This document shows, piece by piece, positions 44,970 through 56,903 of a stretch of DNA of 64,000 nucleotides. Numbering within the stretch: the first letter of the stretch is position 1; each line of letters begins with the position of its first letter. The stretch comes from Salvator merianae (Eukaryota > Chordata > Lepidosauria > Squamata > Teiidae): NCBI GenBank assembly GCA_003586115.2, contig QVOM02000023.1, positions 5,957,181 through 6,021,180 on the forward strand, in the 5' to 3' direction. Both the position numbers and the translations under genes were made by a program. The notes beneath the pieces were generated by a model. That model was not told where the DNA came from. It ran no database searches and was given only the letters and a program-made list of their open reading frames with translations.

Positions 44970-46620
44970 TCTTTACTTGGATTTAGTTGGTGTCAAGCTG
45001 TCTCCAAACCGCAAGAGAGAGTGCCAGTTCTTAATGGAAAGCTGGCATAGCCTCTCACTGTGGCCAATCAGTTGCATGCGGGCTTCCCTGACATTGAGCC
45101 AACTAATTGGGCATCTGTCAACAACTTCCTGAAGCTCCCTGCATACCTGCCCCCCTGTGTGTGTGTGTGTGTGTGTGTGTTGTTTTTCCATGACCTTGGC
45201 AAGCTCTCAGAAGTTACTGTTGCAACAAAGTTGCCGGAACCTCACTTGACACTTGGGAAGTCCATTAAATGAGAGGGGAATAAAAATAATGTGGGATTCC
45301 GTATCCTATGTTTATTACAGATTTAGCAGCCAATAAGCTTTCAGGGCCCTGACGAGGTAGTCTGGCAATCTAGCCACGATGCAGACAAGTTTTTGTTTTT
45401 GCAGTGTCTGCCAGCTGTCTAAGATGCAGCAAGCTTTTTTGTCCCACAGAACTGCTTCAGAGAGAGAACCATGCACTAGGGAATTTTTACAGGCAAGATT
45501 AGTTCTGAGTGTCTACAACACTTAGTTTTTTTCCCCTTTCCCTGTGCCAGATGCCAGTCTTGTTTACAATCATTTCATAGGACACAGAATATAAATGGGA
45601 ACGTTAGAATTTTAGAGAGGTGGTATTACGCTGTTTTCTAATATAACGATTAGCCTTTTGCAACACAAATGTACCATAATAGGGACCATTACGCTAAGAG
45701 CAACAGCAATAGTTGACAAGAATGATCATATTGGTGGAAAAATAGCACTTGCTTCTGGAGAACGACAAATTTCACAATGGAAAAATCTTTTGAATAGGCC
45801 ACTCTCTGAGATGCATGCCCTCGCTGATATCCTTTGCTGGATTTGCATATAGCTGTTTCTTCATTCTGCCTCTTGAAACAGGAGAAACTATTTACTTATT
45901 TATTCATTTAAAAGGGAGGAAAAATGAAAGAAAACTGTGATTGCCTATGAATTCATGTGTGGGTGGTGTATGTGAATGCATGTGTATATATCTGTGTGAG
46001 TGTATCTCCATAGCCTTGCAGTTTCTTGAAAAAAAATAAAAATCCTGTGGTGTGATTTCTACAAGCTACCAGGTAGTGTAAAGCTGTATTGTGCAAATAT
46101 TTCCCACCTGTGGAAAACAAGAGCTTGGGAAAATTATGGAGGAACAATCTACCACTTTAAGTCAATGTTCACAGTACTGAAAGTTCCTGGGACTGCATTC
46201 AACCAACTATGTAACAAGGAACCTTTATTTTATTTTGTTTTATTTTAAAATAAGTGTTGGACAAGGGAAGTCACATACATTAGGGTTTCATCCAGATGAC
46301 AGAACCAGGATGCTTGGCACAAGTCCTTGTGGCTGCCTCCATTAGCCCTGTGGATTGCAGCCAGCATCTGGGATGGGAAATACATCCTTGCTGAGATCTC
46401 TTGAATGCCCTAATAAATAGATCCCCTGCTAGATCCTTAAATCAGTATTTAGTGCTGGCCGTACTGGGAACAAATAAACCAATAATTCTGACAGCAGCCA
46501 AGTTCCTGGCAGCTGAAGGAAAGAGCCTGCAGACCGTGCCTGGAAAATGAAGCATCCTTAAACGGTATGACCAGTAGACACTCTGTAAAGAATATGTGTA
46601 TCTAAGGATTGTTGCAATGT
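44970..46620. other. Intron with (GT)n microsatellite
   Basis: (GT)n at 45156-45180. No exon or further element recognised. Confidence 0.42.
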
Positions 46621-46625
46621 ATTTG

Positions 46626-47298
46626 GCTGTGATCAGACACAACAACAACAAAAAAGCATCTCTGAGGCGGCAGGGGACGGAGGCATCCTCAGAAGAGTGC
46701 CTTAGTGGAGGGGGGTCTCCATCGTCTGCCGTGACGTCAAAGTGCAAAGGAAAACATCACCACTCCTCCTTATTCATGTTTTTTTGTCATGGCAGGTTCT
46801 ACTACCTGCATAAGCAGCATTGTCTGGGGCTTTGTGTGAGAAACCCACCTTGCCTGCATGTTTGGGAGGGGACATCACCAATGGGCCCTTTCCCATCGCC
46901 TTCCAGTTTGAGCCAGTTTGGCCTTGTGGTTAGTGTGTCAGACTCTTATCTGGAACTCTCCCAGTTCGAGTCTGCACTCTGCATGAAGCCAGCTGGGTGA
47001 CCTTGGGCTCGTCGTAGCTCTGATCTGAGTTCTCACAGCCCCGTCTACCTCACAAGGTGTCTGTTGTGGGGAGAAGAACAGAAGGTTTGTCAGCCGCTTT
47101 GAGTCTCTTCGGGTGAGAAAAGCGGGGTATAAAAACCAACTCTTCTTCTCTTCTTCTTCACACACCAGTCTGCCCCTCCCCTTTCTCATGAACATTCTAT
47201 GCTAGAACAAGTGGATTAGAGAAGGCTTGGGAACACAAGGGCCACACACAGTCTCTATGAGGTGCCTCTGAGGCGCCCCTTTTGTCATGCCTGAACAC
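46626..47298. mobile_element. Candidate DNA transposon with GGCTGTG-TCAG termini, carrying a SINE
   Basis: Left GGCTGTGATCAGACACAAC; right, complemented, GGCTGTGTTCAGGCATGAC. The right 110 bp matches the upstream repeat family at 22046-22905. A tRNA-SINE occupies 46911-47159. No clear target duplication. Confidence 0.5.
46911..47159 (+). mobile_element. tRNA-derived SINE, near full length
   Basis: AGCCAGTTTGGCCTTGTGGTT (box A), CCAGTTCGAGTCTG (box B), GGTGACCTTGGGCTCGTCG, CTACCTCACAAGGTGTCTGT, then GCCGCTTTGAGTCTCTTCGG and a (TTC)n tail. Box A and B spacing is tRNA-like. A 3' end of the same family lies on the minus strand at 60988-61070. Confidence 0.88.
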
Positions 47299-47299
47299 A

Positions 47300-48028
47300 G
47301 CCTCTGGAAATATTAACTGCTTTTTAGAATGCAACTGTCTCCTCCAACAAGAACTCAGCTTCTTGTTTTTGAGAGTTGCAGTCATTCTTCAGTCCCTCAA
47401 GGAGGTGGCCAAGTGACATTTCCCCCTCCAATTTTCAGTGTGGTCTTTGTACATATGACTTGAAAGATCATTTTCAGCACGTTAAACATTTGAGCCAAAT
47501 AAAGGCATTTTCTGTGCTTCAAAAGCTTCTGCGTGCGTGCGGTCTTTGCGGCAGAAGAAAGAAAGGAAAACGCTTTTTATTTGCCTTGAATTTTTCATCT
47601 CTGAGATGGGCAAGGATACTGTGATCCGTATCAGTTAGTTTGTGCCAATGAAACACTGATTCTTCTAGGACCTTTTCTGCCCTCTCGGCTTGCTTTTAGA
47701 ACAAATCACAAGGCATTGTGTTTTATTTAAAATAAGGCATGGAGAAGAATACAGGAAAACTTTGTCTCTTTCCCCCTTACCAAAGAAACAGTGTAAGAGG
47801 AGATGAAGGCTTGAGCAAAACTTTAATTCACTTTAAAGAGCTGCTACTGCATCATGAAACAACCTTGGTTTCATAAGGGAATCTTTTTATAAACCAGCCC
47901 CATAATTCTGCAAATGTTGCCTTTATTCTCTCTTGTGGGCCTGATTTCTCAGTTTGAGTGGAAATCCCGTGGAGCTTTTGAAGAAAAGTGGTCAAGAACT
48001 AAAACAACCATTCAAACCTATTCAATAT
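47300..48028. other. Intron, nothing recognised
   Basis: No exon or repeat recognised. Confidence 0.4.
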
Positions 48029-48030
48029 AA

Positions 48031-48930
48031 GGGCCTTTTCTCACCTACCTTTAGACTGGACCCTGCTTGGTGTTCCAGTATACCAGCCCTGTATTCACTC
48101 TAGGAATAGCCCTGTTGAACTGGTTAGGTGGTCCACCTAGACCAGCAGCTTGCTTCTAAAATGGTGCAGCCAGATATCTAGGACCTTTCTGCACTTAACT
48201 CTAGAACAGTATGGTGTGAGGCTTAGCCCACTTGTAGGCCTCTCTCTTCTGCATTCTGGAGCAGAAGAGAGGCCATGCTTCCTGATAAACTGCTGCATCT
48301 GGAAGGGTGGATGCCTCCCTGTTCCAATTTGGCAAGGGGATCCATTTTGGTGGTGCACCAAATTGTGCTGCTAAAAGAGATCCCCCTGGAGCTCCGAGGC
48401 TCACGGTGGCACGAGGCCTGCCCAGAACAGGCTGCCCAAGTGTGGATAGCCTTCTCTTGGGACTTTTGGATTGCTCCAGCATGGGGCATGTTCCAGTTGG
48501 AGTGGTTCCAGCTGGAGAGGTCCAGGGCCCACAAGTGGAAACAGCCCTATTGCAACACCTGTGTGGGCCTTTTGGAGCATGCCAGACGTGTTTGGCAATT
48601 GCCGGGACTGCATTTCCCAGGTGGCATTTCCTTACAGGGAAGGTTCTTGCCCCATGCAACCTGCTCCTGGTCTACTCCTGGGCCCAGAAACCACACCCAA
48701 GAGTGCTCCAGTGTGATGCCACTTTAATGTGGTCTTCTTCACAGTTTCTGTGCAGACAATGGACAACAGCAAGAGCAGTCCAGACCACGCTCTGGAGCTT
48801 GGTGACATTTTTCTGGGCTCCAGAAGGCGATCCACTTCTGGGGCTGTTTCCAAAGGTGCTGCAGAATGCCACCAGCCTGCAACTTTGCAGCTAGACTAGT
48901 CCAGGGCAGCCATCATACAGACGGCTGTCA
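48031..48930. mobile_element. Composite of GGGCC-terminus DNA transposons
   Basis: One terminus GGGCCTTTTCTCACCTACC at 48031 is preceded by TAA. A second, GGACCTTTCTGCACTTAAC, starts near 48181. The interior shares GGGACTTTTGG and GTGCACCAAATTGTGCTGC-type phrases with 11131-11660 and 31959-32391. No matching right end was found. The long open frames on both strands here lie inside the element. Confidence 0.5.
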
Positions 48931-49106
48931 ACACACTCCAATCACATTCTTAGCCTAGGATGTGTGTGGATCTTACCCTAGAAAAAGCCTGCAAACTGGT
49001 TACTGGAGCAATCGTTTCTTTCATTGTAGAAAGAAACCCTGTAGTTCCTCTCCTGTTTTCCTAGAGCAGATTTACAGTTAATCAGACTATAAGTTCCTGG
49101 ATTAAG

Positions 49107-49320
49107 AGCATAAAAGGAGCCCTGCTGGATCAGGCCACAGCCCATCCAGCCTAGCATCCTGTCTCATGAGGTGGCCCACCAATTGCTTCTGAGCATTTTC
49201 GAGCAGACGATGAGGGAGAAACCCTCACCTGCTTTTCACTCCCTGCAAATGACCTTGAGAGGCATCCTACCTGTATCCTCCACCCTTTTATGAAAATTGC
49301 TATCGACCTTGGCTTCTTTT
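49107..49320 (-). mobile_element. CR1 LINE 3' end
   Basis: + strand reads AAAAGGAGCCCTGCTGGATC, AGGCCACAGCCCATCCAGCC and CAATTGCTTCTGAGCATTTT, the complement of the CR1 tail. Confidence 0.88.
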
Positions 49321-49624
49321 TAGCCCTCTTGTGCAGGAGCCAGGCTTTGAATTGACTTTGCTAAGAGATAAAACAGCTTTGCACCTGAGGCCTTTAGGGT
49401 CACTTGGAAGGGTGCCATCTGAACCCAGTGATCTGTTAATATTCCCTTCAGTAATTCAGGCACAAGAATATGCTCTTCATCTTCTGCAGTAAAGGCAGAT
49501 GCAAGAAGTTCATCCTATTACTCTGCAATTTACCTTTTTTTTTTAGCAAGTTCTTGGCTTTCTTTTTATCCAAAGGTGGCAGATATCAGATGTATTGCAC
49601 TTGAACCAGGATAGAACCAGAGTG

Positions 49625-50345
49625 CTGGAACTCTATATGAGCAAGGTTGCAAAGCAGCTTTTAAACTGATCCCTGGGGAAAAGCCAACAAGAGCCAACAA
49701 GCAACATCTGGTTTGGGAAAGTGTATATCTGAATGATGAAGGTGGACTTATGCCTATAATGCTGTGATGAATTGAGAACTAGTCAGTAAAATTCAAGCAG
49801 AAAGACGTAAGAGGCAGTCTAAGAATACACATGGCCTTTCAGAACTGAGCGTACACCAGAGGAATGTTTAAAAATGCCTATATGCAAATACCAGAAGGCT
49901 CTGAGCCAAAATTGGGGAACTGGAATACTTAGTGATGGATTAAAAAAAAAAAGAAAAAAGGTATCACTGGCATAACTGAAACCTGGTGGACAGGTGCAAA
50001 CTAATGGAATATAGTTATCGCAGGTTTCAAACAGTACAGGAAGGACAGAAAAAGATGAATTGGAGGTGGTGTACTTTTGCATTAATGTCTAGGTGAATCA
50101 AATCCAACCACAGAAGAACTGTAAAATATAAGCTGGCAAGCATCTTTGTGCTTCTTATAAAACTGTAGTGAGGCCTCATTCGGAATATTGTGAACACGTC
50201 TGGTCATCACACCTCAGAAAAGTGTATTGTGGAACTAGAAAAAGGTGCAGAAAAGGCAACTAGAATGATCAGGGGGCCGAAACACCTCCCTTGAGAAATC
50301 AGGCTGCAACGTCTTGGCCTGAAGAGGCCTTGAAAGATGGTATTT
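49625..50345 (+). mobile_element. CR1-like LINE, internally deleted
   Basis: GAACTCTATATGAGCAAGG and CCTATATGCAAATACCAG are followed by a readable GITGITETWWTGA then GGGVLLH-like endonuclease start (about 49960-50085). Then comes the CR1 3' part: AAAACTGTAGTGAGGCCTC, GAAAAAGGTGCAGAAAAGGC and AACACCTCCCTTGAGAAATC (50155-50310). The RT region between is missing. Confidence 0.7.
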
Positions 50346-50349
50346 AAGA

Positions 50350-50551
50350 GGGGATCTTCTGCACACTGTCATGTTTCAGACTGAACCGTACCAGTCTGCT
50401 GGTAGACCTCAATGTCGAAGTCTACCAGTAATCCCAATTAGAGTTTTCCTGATGGGCATTATGCTTTTTCCAGCAGAGATAGAACATACCAGCAGTGGTC
50501 AGAGCCTCACAGATCTGCACTTATGGATCTAAGGTAAGTGCAGAAAGACCC
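50350..50551. mobile_element. GGGCC-terminus DNA transposon (about 202 bp), inserted in the CR1 copy
   Basis: Left GGGGATCTTCTGCACACTG; right GGTAAGTGCAGAAAGACCC. It lies directly in line with CR1 sequence at left. Confidence 0.62.
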
Positions 50552-50554
50552 TTT

Positions 50555-53185
50555 GAGAGTGAAAGAGTTCCCTAGTTTCATTTATTTGCTTAAAGCAACA
50601 GTGGTCCCTTCAACAGACAACTCAATACTGGAAGGAAGATTCATAGATATATAGATGTGGATATAGATATATACGTTTTACCCTCACCGTAGTCCCAGGG
50701 CAGATAAAAAAATGACTGAAACTATATATCTATATCTATATATCTATCTGTATCTATCTATATTTAAACTCAATAAAATGTTCAAATGCTTTGTCTCTGC
50801 TTGCACGGTGTCCCTTTCCCTTTAGCGTGAAACACTTCTGATGTTCTTCGTGTGTTTACTTGTAGGCAAACTGATACAAAATTTAGCATATTCCATTCCC
50901 TTGGGGAACCAGAAGAGGAAAGCTGCCCAAATGTTTCTTTAAACACCTTGCTGAATGCTTAAACCATAACGAAGCCTGTTCTCCAATTTGGTAGCTGTTA
51001 TATCAAGAGTAAACGCTTTAGGTGTGCATATTGGATGCATTTCAAACTTGGCTATATTTTGCAAAAGAGAGAAAAAAACTGAGTTTGCTGATGGCCTTTT
51101 GGTGAGAAAGAGAATTATCCATCTTGTACTCTTGCTTGGCCTTTGCTAAAACAACTGTCTTCTTCATGATCTGGAGATGACAGGAACAAAATATCAGTGT
51201 GTCCTAAAAGGCACTTCTGACAGGTGTGAAGTCTGTACTTCAGCTGTTTAGATACATTAGTTTGATTTAGCTGTGCTGGGATTCTCAAAGGAACTGTAGG
51301 CTGCAGGTTTTTCAAAGGAGAGTATGGCTTTCTGAGAGCAGCAGGCTTCTCTTGTGAGTCATGAAAGAAATATACATTTCTCTGCATTTGTTCCACACCT
51401 GTATCTTAACTGAGCTTCAAGGCACTGGTAGAGACCTTTCTACATTCAGGTGTGGCATTTATGTTACCTTCTGCTCACAACACATGGGATGGATTTGCTT
51501 TAGATCCAGGCTTAAATATGGGTCTAGACTAACCAGGGAAACTAAATTTACTTATATGTGGCACAGTACTTTAAACACTTTCTTGACAGATATGATCCTT
51601 CTTAATTTAATCAGCAGTCAGAGGTAAATGAACCCATCATTTTTAGAAAGCATGGAACATTCAGAGTAAATCAGAGTTTGTTTTTTCTAAAAAAAAATCA
51701 GTATTAAGCAGAATAGAATGATGTGGTCATTTTATTGAATGCTAAAGCTGATACATATTTGTAAAGCCATTAGGAAGTGAACAAGCTCTAGGCTGAATTA
51801 TCGATATTTGGAGATGGTTTTTGACGTTAGCTGTTAGAAGAAAAATCACCACTCCAAACGGTCTTTTAAATAGTACTAATAATTCTGATTTATTCTGATT
51901 GGCTTTCTCCCTGCCGGCAAATATCAAAAATAACTGTTTTTTAGGTCTGGCCTACAAACAAGCTTGAGGAACTGCATGAAATCATAAGCAGTGTGTGGTC
52001 TGTTGAATGGCTATCCACAACTAGCGTGTATAGTGCGTGCTGAGCACACGATATCTTGGTCACATGCCTCCATTTTCCTGTGCTGGGAAACCAATTTGAA
52101 TCACCACTCATACTGCTCACCCCTTGGTGCTCCGGGAACTGATGGGTGCTTCAGCCTGTAGATCTCTAAACAGTGCTTTTAGGGGGGATTAATTTATACC
52201 TGGGCAAAATTACACTTCTGTTCAGAAAATTAAAAAAAAAAAAAAAGAAGCTCTTTTGGTCCTACTTTTTGTGCTTTTTACATTCTTCTGAACCATACTC
52301 CCATCCTCTTTAAGTAGAAGTAGGAAAAGTATGTGCGCAGAAACACAAAACACGCACAACTCTGTAGAGGGAGACACAGCAGAAGAAATGCAGCAACTCA
52401 TTCAAGCAAAAAATAACTCAGTAGGGGATCAGCAGTAGAATATATTAAAGTTGCATAAAGATTTCTGAATATCTACTTCCTTGGAGGGATGCAAAACTGC
52501 ATCCAAGTCCCTAGCAAGAATCTCCAGTTTCCCGGTCAACCTGATCACAGTTTCTTATTCCAGTAGCACAGATGGTTAGAAATCTTTCTCTCTCTTCCTT
52601 CCTCTCTCGCAAATGCATACATATACACACAAAAATACATCTGTGTGTGACCAAAAAAAAAGTTTGAAAAGAACATGACAAAAAGGAACTGATCTCCCTG
52701 CTTTGTTTCATTTTACACCTATCAGGGCTACCTCCTATCATAAAGAACATAGCACACACATAAGAGAATTGCTGAGCATTTTGCACGTAGAAAGTGGCAT
52801 TGCTGCTGAATCAAAATGGCCAAGTATCTTATCTGCATGGCAGATCTCTTGTGCCAAGAGAAAACCAGGACTGCAATGGCCACATGTCACTGTACCCGTC
52901 TCACATGCAGCCTGCTCCCCAAGAGAGAATCTGCTTCTGGGAGTGTTCCTTTGACAGAATAAGGTGAAAGGGAGTGTGGGTTTGGTTCTTTCCTGGGGCT
53001 GCTTTGTGGGAACAACCTATCCTTGGTCTTGCTGTTGTGCAGAGTGCCCAAAATGGCCGACTTCCGGTGCTTCTGTAATAGCCCCAGTTGGAAACTTTGA
53101 TGCCTAGGAATCTTTGTTCCCTAGTCTCAAAGTCTGCTGAGGCTGGGATGCATTGGAGCAAGCACCGTCGTCCAGGGCCAAGACA
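50555..53185. other. Intron with an inverted AT microsatellite
   Basis: At about 50645-50766, ATATAGAT-type repeats on the left face ATCTATAT-type repeats on the right (see findings). No exon or further element recognised; poly(A) near 52229 and a short CA run near 52624. Confidence 0.42.
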
Positions 53186-53190
53186 CAATA

Positions 53191-53368
53191 GCCCTTTCTG
53201 CACTTGGACTTATTCCAGATTATATCTCAGAATAGGGACCTGCCATCTGTATGCTAGTGCAGACGATGGTAGGCCCTGGGCAAGACCTTTCATAGTTTGC
53301 ACTAGCATGTGGATAGCAGGTCCCTATTCTGGGATATAATCCACAATAAGGCCAAGTGCAGAAAGGGC
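53191..53368. mobile_element. 178-bp palindromic MITE, GCCCTTTCTGCACTTGG family (copy 1)
   Basis: Left GCCCTTTCTGCACTTGG, right CCAAGTGCAGAAAGGGC. Arms of about 75 bp (through AGAATAGGGACCTGCCATC and its complement) pair almost end to end. A second copy of the same length is at 55009-55186. Confidence 0.85.
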
Positions 53369-53369
53369 C

Positions 53370-54425
53370 TTTCATGCTCTCTTATACTTCTATGGATCTT
53401 GCCTGAGTCTGCACAGGCACCAGCTTCAGGGCTAATAAGCCCATCATTTCTAACCTTGACAGGCTGCTGAGTTTGAATTGGGATCATTTTTAGTGAAACA
53501 GTTGAAGAATAAATTACAATCAGACGTATGTTTTTTAAAAAATCCAGTTTCAATGCACCAAGTATTTGTATCCATGGTAAAGTTCCTTTGATGAACGCAT
53601 GTATTAGCACTTGAAGTGGCTTTGGGTGGAATGCAATGTTGATGGCAACTTTCCTCTCCCTTAACCTCTGATGCACGAGTTCAGTGTTAAGTTTACATTT
53701 GGACTTAATGCTCTGTGGCGCTTCCTTGCATTCTCGGAATGAATCTGGGCTATGATGTGATTTTCAGAGGATCCGACTGCTAGAAGAGTCCATGCAAATA
53801 CCCTTTTTCTGCCTTTAGGAGTGATTGTGGGAATGATGGGCACTGAGAAATACAGGGCTAGGCACAAATTCACCCCGCAATGCGTCTCTGTGGAACACTT
53901 CAGGCCCAATTAGAGTGAATCCAAAGCATTTATTTAAGTGCTGATGGAGGATTTGCAGTGCCCATGGTTTTGAGCAAGAGAAGGAAGGCTTTCATACTTG
54001 TGTTCAACTTGAAGTGAAATTGCCTCCTTTGTACCAGCTTCTGGAGAGCTGGGATTGTCTTTTCCTCTTGTAGCTTCTTAAGCCCATCTAAGCTGAAAAG
54101 ACTGACAGCTCTAGCTGTTGCCTTCCTTTCAGCAGGTGCTTTGAGGGCCTTCCTTGCCCATTGGTGTCATTAATTTTGTTTACTCTCCTAATAAGTGTTT
54201 GCCACATGCCCATTTCAGCCTCTTACCAGCAAAGAACCAGTTGCGGCATTCGCTGGCATTTGCAGATGTGTGTGTTGGAGCATCGTTAGTATGACGATTA
54301 AATGAAGAAAACGGTCATTTGAATTAGGGCTTGGCCATTCTGGGTGCTTAAAGAACCAAGACAGGTGGCACATTGAGTCATGACTGATTCCTGGTTGACT
54401 GCATGGGCACCTCTAGGCTCTTGGG
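53370..54425. other. Intron, no element recognised
   Basis: The stretch 53990-54330 lacks repeats and has several TTAAT/ATTA cores; possible conserved non-coding DNA, untested. Confidence 0.35.
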
Positions 54426-54430
54426 AGAAA

Positions 54431-54490
54431 CTGGGGATCAAACTGGCAACTCTCTGTTTTCCAGGCAGTTTGTTCTAACACTGACCTCCA
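54431..54490 (-). mobile_element. tRNA-derived SINE fragment (tRNA-Ala-like head)
   Basis: Minus strand: GGTCAGTGTTAGAACAAAC, CTGGAAAACAGAGAGTTGCC and AGTTTGATCCCC (box B-like). Confidence 0.55.
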
Positions 54491-54504
54491 GTACTACACA
54501 TAGG

Positions 54505-54840
54505 AGTGTATAATCTGAGTCGAACCAGTTAGCTTGGCTCAATTCCAAGCCAGTGAGCAGTCTGAATTCTGTGTTGCCAGCTTGGTCAACAACCTGAACC
54601 AGACTTTGCTATTTCGTCTTGATTTGGCCAGGTAGTGAACTGGACCATCTCTCACCTTTGCTAGGAGCTCCCCCAGAGAAGAGGTGGAAGAAAAGGTCCC
54701 ATGACCTGTTTCAGCCAAAGCAGACTCAGGTCACGTTACATCTGATTTAGCAGTTTGATTCTAAGTCAACTTGATTTCTATCTGAGCCAGTAGGTTCGGT
54801 TCAGTTCCAGCCAGATTTGAACTGGGTTACTTCATGAACA
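54505..54840. mobile_element. Possible hAT MITE related to 29394-29690
   Basis: Repeated GAACCAG, GGTTCGGTTCAGTTCC and AACTGGGTTACTTCATGAAC phrases resemble the interior and right end of that family. The termini are unclear. Confidence 0.4.
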
Positions 54841-54939
54841 AGTGGAAGTGCTAATGGGGATAGAAGAAGATTCCATGAATATAGCATAAACTGGATAAGG
54901 GGAAGTATTTTTTTCACCTGGAGAGTCACCAGACAATGG

Positions 54940-55428
54940 ATTTTACTACCAGAAGAGGTGGTGACAGCAACCATCCTAGATAGTTTTAAGAAAGTCTTAG
55001 AGACATTGGCCCTTTCTGCACTTGGCTTTTTTCTGGACTATATCTCAGAATAGGGACCTGCTATCCACATGCTAGTGGAGATTATAGCAGACCCCAGGTG
55101 GGGCCTGCCATAGTTCATAGTAGCTTGCAGATGGCAGATCCCTATTGCAAGATATAATCTGGAATAAGGCCAAGTGCAGAAAAGGCCAGTGTGGGAGACA
55201 AGTGTATCTGTGGCTACTAGAATGAATGCCTAGCTAGTACCTCCAGGTTGGAGAGACAGGCAAAATGCTTCTAAAGACCATTTGGAGACAGTCAAGAACT
55301 GGTTACTGTATTGCCTTTGTCGTCTTCTTCTTGAGATTGCCCAAAATCAACTAGTGGGCCACTGTGTGAGACAGGATGCTGGACCAGATGTGCTGTACCC
55401 TGATCCAGCAAGGTATCTCTCAATTCAC
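54940..55428 (+). mobile_element. CR1 LINE 3' end, first of a tandem pair, interrupted by a MITE
   Basis: TTTTACTACCAGAAGAGGTGG to AGTCTTAGAGACATTG, then the 178-bp MITE (55009-55186), then GTGGGAGACAAGTGTATCTG through CCTGATCCAGCAAGG. Confidence 0.87.
55009..55186. mobile_element. 178-bp palindromic MITE (copy 2), nested in CR1
   Basis: Left GCCCTTTCTGCACTTGG, right CCAAGTGCAGAAAAGGC. It shares ATATCTCAGAATAGGGACCT and ATCCACATGCTAGTG with copy 1. Confidence 0.85.
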
Positions 55429-55667
55429 AGAGGACAGATGTTTCGATGGTTGCTAGAATGGAAACCTAGGTACCACCTCCAGGTTGGAGAGGCAGGCAGG
55501 ATGCCTCTGAAGGCCATTTGCAGGGAGTCGAGAGCAAGTGAAGGTTTTGCCTTCATCTTCTGATTGAGATTGTCCAGAAGCCATTGATGGCCCACTGTGA
55601 GAGATGGGGCATTGGACTAGATGGGTTGTGGTCCGATCCAGCAGGGCTCCTCTTATGTTTGCACATG
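55429..55667 (+). mobile_element. CR1 LINE 3' end, second of a tandem pair
   Basis: Restarts at TTCACAGAGGACAGATGTTTC and ends GCAGGGCTCCTCTTATGTTT. Confidence 0.87.
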
Positions 55668-55669
55668 TG

Positions 55670-56410
55670 TTGGCTCATCCCAAGAGTCAGGCTTAACTTT
55701 GTAACACCTCCACCTTTACTTTTTGTGTAACGTGGACATCTCACTTCTTTCTCTACTCTTAGTTAGCGAGGATCTTCAGCTTGTTCCCAAGAATGCAGCT
55801 GTCAAAATTCCAGCTGTAGAAAATGATTCCCTTTCGACTCCAAGAATAGGAGGCCTGCAGACCTTAATAAGTAGATAGGTTACTCTATTGAAGATCAGCA
55901 AATAGTGCTCAGAACACAAAAAAACAAAAACCCAGAACACCTCTCTGTTCTGATACCCATTTCTGCTGCTTCTTTATACAAAATGCCAAGGCCATACCGA
56001 TATCTGCATTTATGATAACTGCCTGTTTCTCCATTGCAACAAGAAAGTGAATATAAAGCTCTCAAAACTGAGTCTGAACTACCTTTGAATACATTGCCTC
56101 CAGAATTTGAATGGCATCCTATTTTGAACTAACTTGGAATTTGGATGTTTGTTTCAGGGATGTGCTGGGGGGAGTCAGACATGTCCAGCACTACACAAAG
56201 CCCTGATGCTAGGGCAACATTTCTGTCTGGTGCCGCTTTTTCTGTCTGGTGCTTTGATGTCTGCTGATGCAACGTGCACCAGCTTATGGCTGCAGCAGTT
56301 GAGCACGGAGGAGTGCTCTAGGCCAAGAGGTTTCAAGCATCACTGTTCCAGTTTCAGTTTTGCAGGGATTGCTCAGTCCAGTAAAGTGCCTGTGTTTGGA
56401 TGTCTGCTTC
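55670..56410. other. Intron, nothing recognised
   Basis: No exon or repeat recognised. Confidence 0.4.
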
Positions 56411-56414
56411 ACCA

Positions 56415-56903
56415 GCCCTTTCTGCACTTACCTGCCTTAGATCCAGATCAGTGGGTTTGGATTAGCCTGGCCCACTGATCTGAACTGAGGTGAGGTGTGG
56501 GCTGGATCAGTACCATCTGAACTAATTAAGCTGCACCCCGGGGCGCCTCTGAAAGCTAGGAACAAAATTTCCTAGTCTTAGGGCCTCTGGGGGGTGCTTT
56601 TTGGTGGCACGCCATGGCACATCACTGGAAGACACCCCCAGAAGTCCTGAACACGGGAGAGGTACCTTCTGCACTCCTGGATTGGATCAGGCCACTGGTC
56701 CCTCTGGTAGACTCAGATAATCAGATCTACCAGAGATCCGGATGAAGCCCTCCCTTAATCTGAATCTTTCTCTGTCTAGTGCAGACAGAGTGGACCAGCG
56801 GGGGCCATGGCCTCATAGATCCACATTAACATGTGGATTGATGTGGTCTAGAAGTCAACTGGGCGAACTCTTATTATGGATTAAGGGTCTGTAGAAAAAG
56901 GCC
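56415..56903. mobile_element. GGGCC-terminus DNA transposon (489 bp)
   Basis: Left GCCCTTTCTGCACTTACC; right GTAGAAAAAGGCC. It is the best intact reference for the 430-530 bp subfamily: GGATTGGATCAGGCC, GTAGACTCAGATAATCAG, GTCTAGTGCAGACAGAGTGG, then GGATTAAGGGTCTG. Confidence 0.75.

Noticed and set aside
48307..48894. 195-residue + strand frame
   Set aside because: Lies wholly inside GGGCC-family transposon sequence; no transposase motifs.
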